NCBI RefSeq assembly: GCF_024298885.1
Contig: NZ_CP101166.1
Span: 1,674,001 to 1,738,000, forward strand
Direction: 5' to 3'
Length of the DNA stretch: 64,000 nucleotides
Source: Haloglomus halophilum
Lineage (GTDB): Archaea > Halobacteriota > Halobacteria > Halobacteriales > Haloarculaceae
The translations under genes were made by a program, and so were the position numbers. The first letter of the stretch is position 1. Every line of letters begins with the position of its first letter. A model generated the notes under the pieces. The model was not told where the DNA came from. It made no database searches and saw only the letters and a list, made by a program, of their open reading frames with translations. Of the stretch, positions 27,706 through 36,486 are shown piece by piece.

Positions 27706-29682
27706 TTACTCCTGCTGTGTGACCTTGCTCAGCCCGGTGAGCCACTCGTATCGCTCTTGATCTGGCGGCTTCATTTCCTCATCTTCCCCAGTGTCGCCCA
27801 CCGTCTCCTGTTCAATGTCACTTTTCACCACAAAGTCAATCACATTAGCCTTTTTCCCTGGGTTAGATGGGTCCTTCCGGAGCGCTCGGCCGATGCGCTG
27901 GGTCGTCGTACCTTTCGATCGGGGGGCGGAGAAAAGGATGATATTTCTAACCGACTGGATATCGATGCCTTCCGAGATGGCCTTGCTCGTGACGAGCGTC
28001 GACAGCTTGCCTGTCGAGAATTCGTCGAGCTTGGATTCGTCATCTTCGCCATAGTAGGTATGAAAGTCATCGACGTAATCGTATATGATCTCCTGGACCT
28101 TCGTGCCGTAATCCTTCGAGGCGACGAAGATGATCGCGTCTTCAAGAATTTCTGGATTGAGCTCGAGATGGCGCCGGAACTTTGGTAATTTCTCCTCGGA
28201 TTCCTTGCGCACCCGGGAGAGCATGATATACAACTGGCTCTGGGGGATGGAGGGGTTCTGCTGTTTTAGCCCAGCAAACTTCTTGAACTGTTCCTTCTGT
28301 CGAGCCTTGTCCTCATCCGAAAGCTTGTAGGTGATCGGTGTATAGTCGAATTCAGTTAGAATACCTCGCTCGATCGCGGGCTTGAGCCCGAACTCGTACA
28401 CAACCGGGCCGATCTCATCTCGGATGAACTCGTTCCGTTCTGGGTCATACGGATCGAAGGGGGTTGCGCTGAGACCCAACCGATACGGGAAGACATCGAG
28501 GGTCCCACCAAGGGCCTCTTGTTTGCCTTGCGCGCCGATATTATGTACCTCGTCACATATCAGCAATCCATTAGCTAACTTGCTACTCATGTCACCGTTG
28601 ATCGCGTCCTCCAGATTGGCATAGGAGGTGAGCAGAATATCTAACCGGTCACTGTCGTTCATAAGGTAGCTCCCGAGCTCTTTGTAACTGCTGTACTGCC
28701 GGTAGAGGAACATCTCCTCAGCGGAAAAGTGGTCAAGTATCGTTTCGCTCCACTGGTTCAGTAAGTCGTTGCCACGGGTGGCAATAACTAATGTCTCAAT
28801 CGCATCGTCTCGCAGGAGACGGTTAATGATCTTCAGTGATGTCCGAGTCTTGCCGGTCCCAGTCGCCATATCGAGCAACCCTGTCTCAGTCTCTAGGAAC
28901 GCCTCCACGGCCTCCTCCTGATGGCGCCAGCGATAGGGACTGGTAAGCTTGGTTTTCTCACCAGGATCCTCATAGGGTCGGTCATCGCTACGGAGTTCGG
29001 CAATTCCGAGTGAGATACTGTCCGGGAGATTGAACGAGTGGACTCCTGGTTTTTCATTGGCCCAGATATCGTCGAACCGGTCTTCATGTTGAGTGACTCG
29101 TTGTTGGTCAGTAGTTGAGCCCCAAGAGATAAACACGGAATTTGCCTCGTAATTCGAGAGGCTCTTGCGACTATCATTCTGAGAGCCATGAAACGCGACC
29201 TTGTCTTCACCGTCGATGAAGATACCCCACTTATCGTGGAAGTCACCCCCAAGTGCCTCACCAGTCACAGCGATTCGGATGCGAAGCAGCCCATCCGCGA
29301 TGAGCCACGCGATCGTGTTCTGCGTGTCCTGCTGAAGGTTGAGTTCAAGATCTTCAACGAGCGTTTCCATCTGATCGTATAGTGACGGGTCTCGTTTCGC
29401 GGCATCACCGTGTTCGATAGCGGCCCAGTCATCCTCAGTAAGCTTCGGACTGATGATCCACTTCGCGGTACCACCATTATTGGCGAACGCTGCGATGCCA
29501 GCGGCAGCCTCTTCGAACCAACTGCTAGTGAAGTAGCCCACCGCCCGCTTATACTCACTCGCGGCCTCCAAACTCGGCGTATAGAAGTCGGCAATTAAAT
29601 TTGCGGTTGCTGTTTCGTAGAGGAGCGAATACTCGATATCGCGAAGCTTCCGTGGCTTGTGAGACGACTGATCGTCTTGCAT
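27706..29682 (-). CDS. PLD-like/SF2 helicase fusion, Pbe-like cassette
   Basis: The 658-aa protein joins a phospholipase D-like domain to a superfamily 2 helicase. The N-terminal part has AVGYFTSSWFEEAAAGI and a single HxK motif, FHDKWGIFIDGED followed by SQND (about residues 150-170). Helicase motifs are LDMATGTGKTRTSLKI (I), LLICDEVHNIG (II), LGLSATPFDP (III), TLVTSKAISEGIDIQ and QRIGRALRKD (VI). The PLD part could be a nuclease or only DNA-binding. It starts one base after the stop of the TFIIB-like gene. A similar helicase is part of the archaeal phosphorothioation-linked restriction module, and translocation on unmodified DNA is the likely job. Confidence 0.85.
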   Translation of the reverse strand: MQDDQSSHKPRKLRDIEYSLLYETATANLIADFYTPSLEAASEYKRAVGYFTSSWFEEAAAGIAAFANNGGTAKWIISPKLTEDDWAAIEHGDAAKRDPSLYDQMETLVEDLELNLQQDTQNTIAWLIADGLLRIRIAVTGEALGGDFHDKWGIFIDGEDKVAFHGSQNDSRKSLSNYEANSVFISWGSTTDQQRVTQHEDRFDDIWANEKPGVHSFNLPDSISLGIAELRSDDRPYEDPGEKTKLTSPYRWRHQEEAVEAFLETETGLLDMATGTGKTRTSLKIINRLLRDDAIETLVIATRGNDLLNQWSETILDHFSAEEMFLYRQYSSYKELGSYLMNDSDRLDILLTSYANLEDAINGDMSSKLANGLLICDEVHNIGAQGKQEALGGTLDVFPYRLGLSATPFDPYDPERNEFIRDEIGPVVYEFGLKPAIERGILTEFDYTPITYKLSDEDKARQKEQFKKFAGLKQQNPSIPQSQLYIMLSRVRKESEEKLPKFRRHLELNPEILEDAIIFVASKDYGTKVQEIIYDYVDDFHTYYGEDDESKLDEFSTGKLSTLVTSKAISEGIDIQSVRNIILFSAPRSKGTTTQRIGRALRKDPSNPGKKANVIDFVVKSDIEQETVGDTGEDEEMKPPDQERYEWLTGLSKVTQQE

Positions 29683-30450
29683 TTATCTACCACTGTTAGA
29701 TGTCATCCGCGACGAATCTGAATCATCACCTGACTCATAAACAGTGCCTCCTTTCAGAAGCTCGCGCTGTTCCTGATACCGGTTTCTGATTGTTACCTCG
29801 GTGACTTCTGCGACGTTTGCAATATCTGACTGTGTCGCTTCACGGCCATGATCAAGTACTGCATTGTAGATTGCGGCGGCGGCACGTCCAGTTGGGCTCT
29901 TACCCCCACCAATACCGGCTTCATCAGCTACGTCAATTACTTCATGTGCCCGATCCGTGATTTCCTCACTCAGCCCAAGTTCATCGCAGTACCGATCGAT
30001 ATAACCGTGTGGATCGAAGAATGCGCTGGGATCTAGTCCGAGGGTACTGGCGATTGTCTTGACCCGCCGCAGCAGGACGACTCGTGTGAAGGCTATTTGG
30101 GACACCGCAGCAAAATCGTCCGGGCTGAGCGGGATCGACTCAACTTTGCACGCCGTATAGAGACAGGCAGCTGCAAGCACCTCAAGCGCATACCCATCGA
30201 TGTCTTGCTTACTAATAAACTGATCAAAAAGCGTCTTCGCCGTCTTCTGAGTGGATTCTTGGATTCCAAGTTCCTCAGCGAGGCGGGCGAGCTCAGAAGT
30301 GACGACCTCCTCACGCTGCTCCTCGTATACCGCCTGTCCAGGTGTGAGGTTTTCAGTATCAGCAGAGCCTCCCAGCTCTTCCTGTGCGTCAACTAAGTCG
30401 TCAAGAAGGATATCATCCAGTTGCTGGTTAATGTCGTCTGTAGAGTCCAT
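29683..30450 (-). CDS. TFIIB-like cyclin-repeat protein lacking the zinc ribbon
   Basis: The 255-aa protein has the two cyclin-type repeats of TFIIB/TFB (about residues 45-135 and 140-230). Repeat one holds GYALEVLAAACLYTACKVES. Repeat two holds SPTGRAAAAIYNAVLDHG followed by a helix-turn-helix-like segment, TQSDIANVAEVTEVTIRNRY. There is no N-terminal zinc ribbon or B-finger, so it could not recruit polymerase in the normal way. It is the first gene of the cassette and abuts the helicase by one base. It may bind DNA for the restriction complex or regulate the cassette. A TFB-like gene at this place is consistent with the archaeal Pbe module as I remember it. Confidence 0.8.
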   Translation of the reverse strand: MDSTDDINQQLDDILLDDLVDAQEELGGSADTENLTPGQAVYEEQREEVVTSELARLAEELGIQESTQKTAKTLFDQFISKQDIDGYALEVLAAACLYTACKVESIPLSPDDFAAVSQIAFTRVVLLRRVKTIASTLGLDPSAFFDPHGYIDRYCDELGLSEEITDRAHEVIDVADEAGIGGGKSPTGRAAAAIYNAVLDHGREATQSDIANVAEVTEVTIRNRYQEQRELLKGGTVYESGDDSDSSRMTSNSGR

Positions 30451-30957
30451 AATCAGCGTAAGGTATCAAGACGGTCAATGAACTCCGCTGTCTGGTACAC
30501 GATATCACATGAACGTAATTGCACTTGACCTTTTTGTATATTGAAATCTTCCGCCATTCTTACTGGATCTGCCCTGTCTCCTGTGTCGTTCGAAGCGGAT
30601 GTGAGATACCGACTTGGACGGTGCCGCTGTCGTTCTCGGCACTGGTTCTTCCAGCTTACTGATTCGTCGGTCTCGGAGTTTGGACTATATCACTTCCACC
30701 GCGAAATCTCTCTCCGAGAAATTTCGTGCGGGTTTTCCGCTCTGAGATCAGCAGTCGTGAGAATAATCTCATCTTCTCGCTCTGCAGCCTCACCGCTGTA
30801 CTAAGATTCTGCGGCGGTGTCGGAGGGCCACGGCTGTCGTTTGATTTACCTATCAAGAGGTCAGAGGCCAACCGGATTGAGACAGAGCTTGATCCCAGGT
30901 AGCCCCAATTGCGCGTGAAGATAGATAATAGATTATTTTAAAATACATCGATAAGTG
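30451..30957. other. Non-coding gap between dndA and the Pbe-like cassette
   Basis: This 507-bp stretch has no convincing gene. It holds a strong TATA-like box on the minus strand (CAATATACAAAAA, about 30534-30546), about 85-95 bp before the cassette start, an imperfect hairpin around 30700-30725, and an A/T-rich tract right after dndA (30925-30957) suited to termination. The cassette therefore probably has its own promoter. Confidence 0.5.
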
Positions 30958-32163
30958 TTAAAAATCAAAACGGTTACGGAGTCGATTAACCTCTCCAATA
31001 ATCCTTTCAGCGGCTTGATCTATCTCTGCCTCGGTATTCTCCTTCCCTAGCCCGAATCGGATCGCCGATCGTTTTTGATCCTGGTCATCGGTGATCATTC
31101 GCATCACGTGCGACGTTTCTGTCTTGTCACCTGCAGTAGAGCAGGCTGCTCCTGCAGCGACCACAATTTCGGGGTCATTCTCGCTCAGATTCGTAACTAG
31201 CCCCTTGTTGTTGACACCGAGGAAGCTCACATTCAGGTTGTTCGGAAGTCGCTCCTCAGGGTGCCCGTTGAGGATGACATTATCCAGTCCATCCTGAAAA
31301 TGCTCCCAGAGTCGGTCTCGAAGTCGTTGGACCTTTGCAGTTCGCGAATCCCGTTCCGCGTACGCAAATTCAACTGCCTTCCCGAGTCCAACGATTCCTG
31401 GCACGTTGAGCGTCCCTGAACGAATTTCGCCTTCTTGCCCCCCGCCAAGTAGCTGAGGCTGGATTTTGTCTCTCACCTGTGGATTCCGGCGGCGGATGTA
31501 GAGGGCACCGACCCCCTTCGGTCCGTAGACTTTGTGGCCTGAGATCGACATGAGATCGATCCCGAGTTCCTGCACATCAAGTGAGCGGTAACCGACCGCC
31601 TGGACAGCATCAGTATGAAAGAGAACCTCCTCCTCCTTTGCGAGAGCCCCGAGTTCTGCGACGGGAGCTGTAGTGCCGATTTCGTTATTCGCGGCCATAA
31701 TCGACATAAGGAGCGTGTCCTCTCGGATTGCATCACGAACTGCCTCGGGATCGATACGCCCGTTCTCATCCGGCGTGATTTCGGTCCATTCGAAGCCTTC
31801 CGCGGACAGCCGCTTGGCCATGTTTCGAATCGCATCGTGCTCGGTCCCACCGGTGATGAAGTGCGTTCCGAGATCGTTGGCACGTGCGTGCTCGAGAACG
31901 CCTCGAAGTGCGAGGTTGTCTGATTCCGTCGCCCCGCTGGTAAACACGATATCGCCAGGCCGGTGGGTGTTGAATATCTCTCCCAGCGTTTCTCGGGCTT
32001 CCTTCACCGCCCGGCTAGCGCTGCTGGCGAACTGATAGTCATCATCGTTCGATGGATTCGCATAGACCTCCGTGAAGTACGGCTGCATCGCATCGACGAC
32101 TCGTTGGTCGACCGGAGTCGTCGCATGATGATCGAGATAGATTCGGTTCCTGGCCTCAGTCAT
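30958..32163 (-). CDS. dndA: DndA-type cysteine desulfurase
   Basis: The 401-aa class V aminotransferase supplies sulfur for DNA phosphorothioation. It opens with IYLDHHATTPVD, has TSGATESDNLAL and the His of GGTEHDAI, carries the PLP lysine in SISGHKVYGPKG, and has the sulfur-accepting Cys in AAGAACSTAGDK near residue 340. The size matches IscS/DndA proteins. It is the last gene of dndC-D-E-A, 9 bp after dndE. In some bacteria a housekeeping IscS replaces DndA; here the dedicated copy is present, as in the archaeal DndCDEA arrangement. Alone it could be mistaken for IscS/NifS, but the context settles the role. Confidence 0.92.
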   Translation of the reverse strand: MTEARNRIYLDHHATTPVDQRVVDAMQPYFTEVYANPSNDDDYQFASSASRAVKEARETLGEIFNTHRPGDIVFTSGATESDNLALRGVLEHARANDLGTHFITGGTEHDAIRNMAKRLSAEGFEWTEITPDENGRIDPEAVRDAIREDTLLMSIMAANNEIGTTAPVAELGALAKEEEVLFHTDAVQAVGYRSLDVQELGIDLMSISGHKVYGPKGVGALYIRRRNPQVRDKIQPQLLGGGQEGEIRSGTLNVPGIVGLGKAVEFAYAERDSRTAKVQRLRDRLWEHFQDGLDNVILNGHPEERLPNNLNVSFLGVNNKGLVTNLSENDPEIVVAAGAACSTAGDKTETSHVMRMITDDQDQKRSAIRFGLGKENTEAEIDQAAERIIGEVNRLRNRFDF

Positions 32164-32172
32164 ATTGGTGAC

Positions 32173-32562
32173 CTATACGTCCGCCCGCTTCAACTCACCG
32201 GGCATGAGGTCATAGAGATCACCAATTCCATCGATACGACCGTACAACGTCTCGACGCCACGATTCAGGTGGGCCAGGAAGTACTCGTACAGTTCCTCAT
32301 CCGGATCTTGGTTCTCATTCAGCATCCGTTTCCGAACCAACGCCATGTACAGAGCGTCGTGCTCGCCAAGCAGTGTATACCGATTCAACGTCTGCCCATC
32401 GCTGTCGTAGCTTTCGCCCGTCGGTGGGCGTTTCTCGTTCAGCGAGTAGCAGAGACCGATCCGAGCCAGGTAATTCGGCGTCAGTCCGGTCCGAGATTTT
32501 AGATTGTCCAGCTGCTCGGTCACCTCGCTATCAAGCTGAACGCGATTGAAGTCGTTACTCAT
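32173..32562 (-). CDS. dndE: DndE phosphorothioation protein
   Basis: This 129-aa DndE homologue shows the family pattern: LKSRTGLTPNYLARIGLCYS, then a Gly/Asp-rich stretch and LNRYTLLGEHDALYMALV, and an ending with LAHLNRGVETLYGR. DndE binds nicked DNA and takes part in the complex that inserts sulfur into the backbone. The start overlaps the dndD stop by 8 bases, a sign of coupled translation. Length and helical make-up are normal. Confidence 0.9.
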   Translation of the reverse strand: MSNDFNRVQLDSEVTEQLDNLKSRTGLTPNYLARIGLCYSLNEKRPPTGESYDSDGQTLNRYTLLGEHDALYMALVRKRMLNENQDPDEELYEYFLAHLNRGVETLYGRIDGIGDLYDLMPGELKRADV

Positions 32563-34639
32563 TCTCGTACCCCTGCAGGTGAGCCTGCTTGTCGTATTGG
32601 ACGGAACTCTCGGAGCTGGTCATGCCCGGCCCCTGAATCGCATTGCTTGGAGCGGTCCAAAAATACCCTGGACTGACATCAGTCTGGCCTGTCTCTTCAT
32701 CCGCTTCGAGGTGGTACTCTGCGGCGATCCGGTCCCGGAGTTCGTTGTACCGCTCCTCGGTGATCTCCGTATCAGTCGAAAAGATCAGGACCTGATGCGC
32801 TGCGTTCGGGAAGAAGCTCTCAACTAGGTTTCCACGGTGGTCCTGATCGAGCCGAGCCAACGGCGTGTCAATCATGAACGGGAGCGGCCGACCAGAGATG
32901 TCGGCTAAGGCCCAGAGCATCGCGGTCGCGAAGATCTGGCGCTCGCCTGCAGAGAGCTGTGATTGATCCTTTCGCGTCCCGTTTTTTGTTTCGATCGTAA
33001 TCGATACCTCATCCGTATCGATCAGGACCTGTTCGTAGAACCCAGCTTTGTTCGAGAGTTGCAGGTATCGCTCCGTCAGTGCGTCTTCCAGTTGTGTCAA
33101 CTTCTGCTCGATCAGTTCCTGCCGATAATCCTTGACTGCACTCCGAACGTCGGATGCGAGAGCTGCTCGGTCCGAGACTGACTCTAGCTCTTCCTTATCT
33201 TCCAATCGATTCTCCAAGGAGACTTCCTTCTTGCTCCGGCGCTCTTCGAGATTCTCCAGCTCTTGGCGATGTTGCTCGATTTCCTGTTCGAGCCGGCTTC
33301 GTTCCTCGCTCAGTCGCTGTATGTCCGCTAGCACAGGCTGGATGACTGACTGCTCTGGTGCGCGCTGCAGCTTGGTCTCGGTCTCTTGCTGTTCTTTGGT
33401 CTTCTCCTCCAGCTCTCGTGTCAGGTCACCCATCTCCTGGGGAACCTCGTTCAGAGCCCGGTTGACAACTGTCTCCATTTCCTGCTGCTCTCGGCGTGAA
33501 AACTCTTCTGAGAGACGGTACGTGTCTTCATCGCTGTCCTCAAGCCGATCATCCAGTGCTGTCTGGATCTGTTTGACAATCTCCGATGCGGATTCGGGAT
33601 CAATATCCGTCTCGGACAGAACCGCTTCATCAGTTGCAACGTCCTCAAGGATGTCACCAGCCCGCTTTTTTGCCGCCAGTTCCTCCTCCAATACACGCTC
33701 AGATTCCAGCTGCTCGACTACTTCACGACAGAGGTCTGGTGCGAGCGCGAACGGATAGCAATCAGTCGCAAGATCTCGAATTTGGTCCTCTAGATTCTCG
33801 CGCTGGGTCTCAAGCCGTGTCCGTCGCTCTTTATATTCGTCACGCTTCGCTGCGTAATCACCGCCTTCCTGAGTGAGCTCTTGCTCCTTCTTGTCGATCT
33901 GCTCACCTAGTTCGTCGATACGGGCTTCCTTCGATTTGATCTGCTCCTCCAACGCCGCTTGCTGTTCGTCAATCTCGTTGAGCTCCTCCTCCAAAGTCTC
34001 GATCTTCTCGGATAGCTCCTCTTTCCCTTCTTCTTCGAGTTTTTGAGAGAGGTAAATCGAGAGATCTGAGTCCAGTCGCTCGATCAGGTCCAGGCCGAGA
34101 AGGGACGCAAGGGCATCCGCGAAGTTGTCTTGTTCTTTGATTTCGGTTGCCAGCTGCTGAATCTTCTCACCGTCGAAGAAGAACAGTTGAGAGATTCCTG
34201 GCGGGATGAGTTCCTTCAGAAAATCGTCCCATTGCTCGGCATCCAGGTCCGAAAGCGGAGAGCCGTTTCGCTTGACCTCGAGTTCGTCCGCGACGCTCTT
34301 TCCCCGGTCTCGAATCTCTCGGGTGACGACGTAGTTATCGGTCTTTCCGAGATCGGCGTACTCGAAGTCAATCTGAATCTTGCCACGGGTTGCCTGTTCA
34401 CCGTCGGCCTCGTGCAGCTGGGATCGAAGCCAGTCTTCGTACTCATGGCGACTTAACCGTTCGTCGAACGCACTCCGGCCGTGGAGACAGACCTGTATCG
34501 CATTGAATAGGGTCGTCTTGCCAGCTCCGTTCTTCCCGCCAAAGAGGACAATCGGCGCGTCCTCTGTCGTGCGCAGCGAGAACTCGATTCGACCCTCGTA
34601 CGGGCCGTAGTTCTCGAGAACGATCCGATTGAACTTCAT
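32555..34639 (-). CDS. dndD: DndD SMC-like ATPase
   Basis: The 694-aa protein begins MKFNRIVLENYGPYEGRIEF. Walker A is FGGKNGAGKTTLFNAI (about residues 33-48). A long coiled coil rich in Glu, Leu and Gln runs from about 190 to 540. The signature is LSAGERQIFATAMLWAL, and Walker B/D-loop is PFMIDTPLARLDQDHR. DndD hydrolyses ATP and is thought to open or nick DNA for sulfur insertion. The start at 34639 was chosen because its ATG overlaps the dndC stop (ATGA), and a further upstream ATG would add 30 residues without family character. It is followed by dndE with an 8-base overlap. Confidence 0.93.
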   Translation of the reverse strand: MKFNRIVLENYGPYEGRIEFSLRTTEDAPIVLFGGKNGAGKTTLFNAIQVCLHGRSAFDERLSRHEYEDWLRSQLHEADGEQATRGKIQIDFEYADLGKTDNYVVTREIRDRGKSVADELEVKRNGSPLSDLDAEQWDDFLKELIPPGISQLFFFDGEKIQQLATEIKEQDNFADALASLLGLDLIERLDSDLSIYLSQKLEEEGKEELSEKIETLEEELNEIDEQQAALEEQIKSKEARIDELGEQIDKKEQELTQEGGDYAAKRDEYKERRTRLETQRENLEDQIRDLATDCYPFALAPDLCREVVEQLESERVLEEELAAKKRAGDILEDVATDEAVLSETDIDPESASEIVKQIQTALDDRLEDSDEDTYRLSEEFSRREQQEMETVVNRALNEVPQEMGDLTRELEEKTKEQQETETKLQRAPEQSVIQPVLADIQRLSEERSRLEQEIEQHRQELENLEERRSKKEVSLENRLEDKEELESVSDRAALASDVRSAVKDYRQELIEQKLTQLEDALTERYLQLSNKAGFYEQVLIDTDEVSITIETKNGTRKDQSQLSAGERQIFATAMLWALADISGRPLPFMIDTPLARLDQDHRGNLVESFFPNAAHQVLIFSTDTEITEERYNELRDRIAAEYHLEADEETGQTDVSPGYFWTAPSNAIQGPGMTSSESSVQYDKQAHLQGYENE

Positions 34640-36141
34640 TTCATTAGCGCCTCGATATCGGCATCGTACTCCCAGTTCTCTGGCTCTTCTCCCTCGATCC
34701 CTGCAACCATTTCCTCCACAGTGCCCCACTCTTCACGAAATATAGCATCGATCTTGTTGTAGATCGCGGCTCGACGCTTCATACCGTGGTGTTCGCGTTC
34801 GAGGTTGAGGAGTCGCTTAACGAGTTTCGGGGGCACATCATGGCGGTTACAGACTTCGTTAAGTACCTCTGCTTCCTCGGCAGTGAATGCGCCGAGATCG
34901 TCCTGGGCCCAGTCGAGATCCTCACCCATCACCTCGTTGTAGATACGAGGGACTGAATCCTCCCAGTCGGCCTCCTCCTGGCGCCAGATCCGACGGATTT
35001 CCTTGAGCTCCGCATCACGGATGAGTTCCAGATACTCCTGATCCTCGTTTCGGAGCTCGTTGACCTTCTTTTCAGTCTCCAGCAACTTCCGTAGGAGGTC
35101 CTGCCGGAACTCGAACTTGTAAGCTCGTGGGATGATTCCGGTCCCGCCGTTGTTCTTCTCTTTGACGCGGCCGAACCGGCGACCCTTGAGCTCGCGGAAG
35201 GTGGACTTCTTTTTTGGGTCCTGGGTCGTCTTCAGTAGGTCTCGGAACTCCAGTAGCGGCTCCATCCATCCGTCACCGGCATCAATCATGTTTTCCATCG
35301 CTTTGTCTTCCTCAACGACGGTGCAGGTCCAGCAGCCGAACCGGCTGTCTCCGCAGGATGGCGTGCTCGTGTCGATGACCATCGGGCACTCGTCGTCCGC
35401 TTCCTGATAGAGGGCCGCGAGGTCACGGTTGTCTTTCCCCCACGGACAATCAACCTGCATCAGGTAATCCCAGACGTCGTCAACGAGCCAGTCCTCAATC
35501 GGAGTATATACGAACGCGTTCGCGAACTTCGAGTGGCGAGAGAGAACTGTGCCGTCGATGCTGTGCAGGTTCATGACCTGCTCTCGGGTCTTCGATTCAG
35601 CCTTTCGGGCACCGAGGATGACGATGACTTCGCCATGCTCGGATACCTTGTCGACAATGAAATTGTCCGCTGGGTCAATCTTGAGTCGGTCAGTACACCA
35701 GCGAAACGTCTGGTTCGGGGCCGGGTATCCACGACCGATGAGATTCACGAAGAACGAGTCAGAGACATCCGGGTAGACCTTGTGCGCCTCGAACGGGAGG
35801 TCCTGCTTCTCTGCGTACTCGTTGACGTTTTCCAGGGTAGAGGTGATATGATCGACAATCTTCGGCGTTTCAACAAGTGTATCGCTGGAGATGACATAGA
35901 TTGGTTTGGTTTGCTCCTCGTCAGGCAGGTCTTTGATAGCGTACCAAATCAGCTGGAGAGCTGTCGTCGAGTCCTTGCCGCCGCTGTAGCCGATCACCCA
36001 GGGTCGATCATCGGCCGTGTAGGTATCTCGGATCTCCTGGTGGATCTCCGAGAGCGAGCGGCGGTCGAGCGCTGACACTTGTTCCTCATCGTCCCCGTTC
36101 TCAGCATCAGGCTCGTTTGGGTCGTCGCTCACGCTCGACAT
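34636..36141 (-). CDS. dndC: DndC sulfurtransferase (PAPS-reductase-like)
   Basis: The 501-aa protein activates the DNA for sulfur transfer. The PP-loop IGYSGGKDSTTALQL (about residues 49-63) binds ATP. Cysteines in CPWGK and in SCGDSRFGCWTCTVV (about 261-273) are suited to the 4Fe-4S cluster known in DndC. Other family segments are FRWCTDRLKI and VILGARKAESKTR. It is the first gene of the operon, with a good leaderless promoter just upstream, and overlaps dndD. No dndB regulator is present in the window. Length and motifs are intact, so the modification part looks functional. Confidence 0.95.
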   Translation of the reverse strand: MSSVSDDPNEPDAENGDDEEQVSALDRRSLSEIHQEIRDTYTADDRPWVIGYSGGKDSTTALQLIWYAIKDLPDEEQTKPIYVISSDTLVETPKIVDHITSTLENVNEYAEKQDLPFEAHKVYPDVSDSFFVNLIGRGYPAPNQTFRWCTDRLKIDPADNFIVDKVSEHGEVIVILGARKAESKTREQVMNLHSIDGTVLSRHSKFANAFVYTPIEDWLVDDVWDYLMQVDCPWGKDNRDLAALYQEADDECPMVIDTSTPSCGDSRFGCWTCTVVEEDKAMENMIDAGDGWMEPLLEFRDLLKTTQDPKKKSTFRELKGRRFGRVKEKNNGGTGIIPRAYKFEFRQDLLRKLLETEKKVNELRNEDQEYLELIRDAELKEIRRIWRQEEADWEDSVPRIYNEVMGEDLDWAQDDLGAFTAEEAEVLNEVCNRHDVPPKLVKRLLNLEREHHGMKRRAAIYNKIDAIFREEWGTVEEMVAGIEGEEPENWEYDADIEALMK

Positions 36142-36161
36142 TGTTCGTCTCCACCCAAACA

Positions 36162-36176
36162 GGACATATACTTAAA
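36162..36176 (-). promoter_or_regulatory. TATA box of the dnd operon
   Basis: On the minus strand TTTAAGTATATG lies about 27-33 bp before the dndC ATG at 36141, a clear archaeal promoter for a leaderless transcript. It occupies the 345-bp region shared with the divergent Argonaute gene. Confidence 0.65.
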
Positions 36177-36486
36177 GCAACGCAAAGGGGAGATTGGAAG
36201 TGAAATATTACTAGAACAAGACGCTACGGCTAATTTGTGCCGACTTCGATTCTACCTAGCGGGCCGAATCGAAACTGGACCGGTCCTCGGTTCGCCCCGG
36301 TTACGAATCCGGACGCTATAGAATCTCGTGGGCTCTGGATACCAACTACGACCGATTTACTGACTATCCCATCACGGAAGGTACATCTCTTGAGGTTATA
36401 TTCTTCTACCGGAACCGAAACCAATAGAACTCACTCATACATTTTCACCCCGGAACTACTAATGTATAGCCCGCCCCCATACCGTT
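36177..36486. other. Divergent intergenic region between dndC and Argonaute
   Basis: This 310-bp stretch has no gene. A weak TATA-like sequence (TAATGTATAG, about 36461-36470) lies about 20 bp before the Argonaute ATG. No further repeats or operators stand out. Confidence 0.45.

Noticed and set aside
30541..30871. Short frames between dndA and the Pbe-like cassette
   Set aside because: Composition is unlike neighbouring genes and no start signal or motif supports them.
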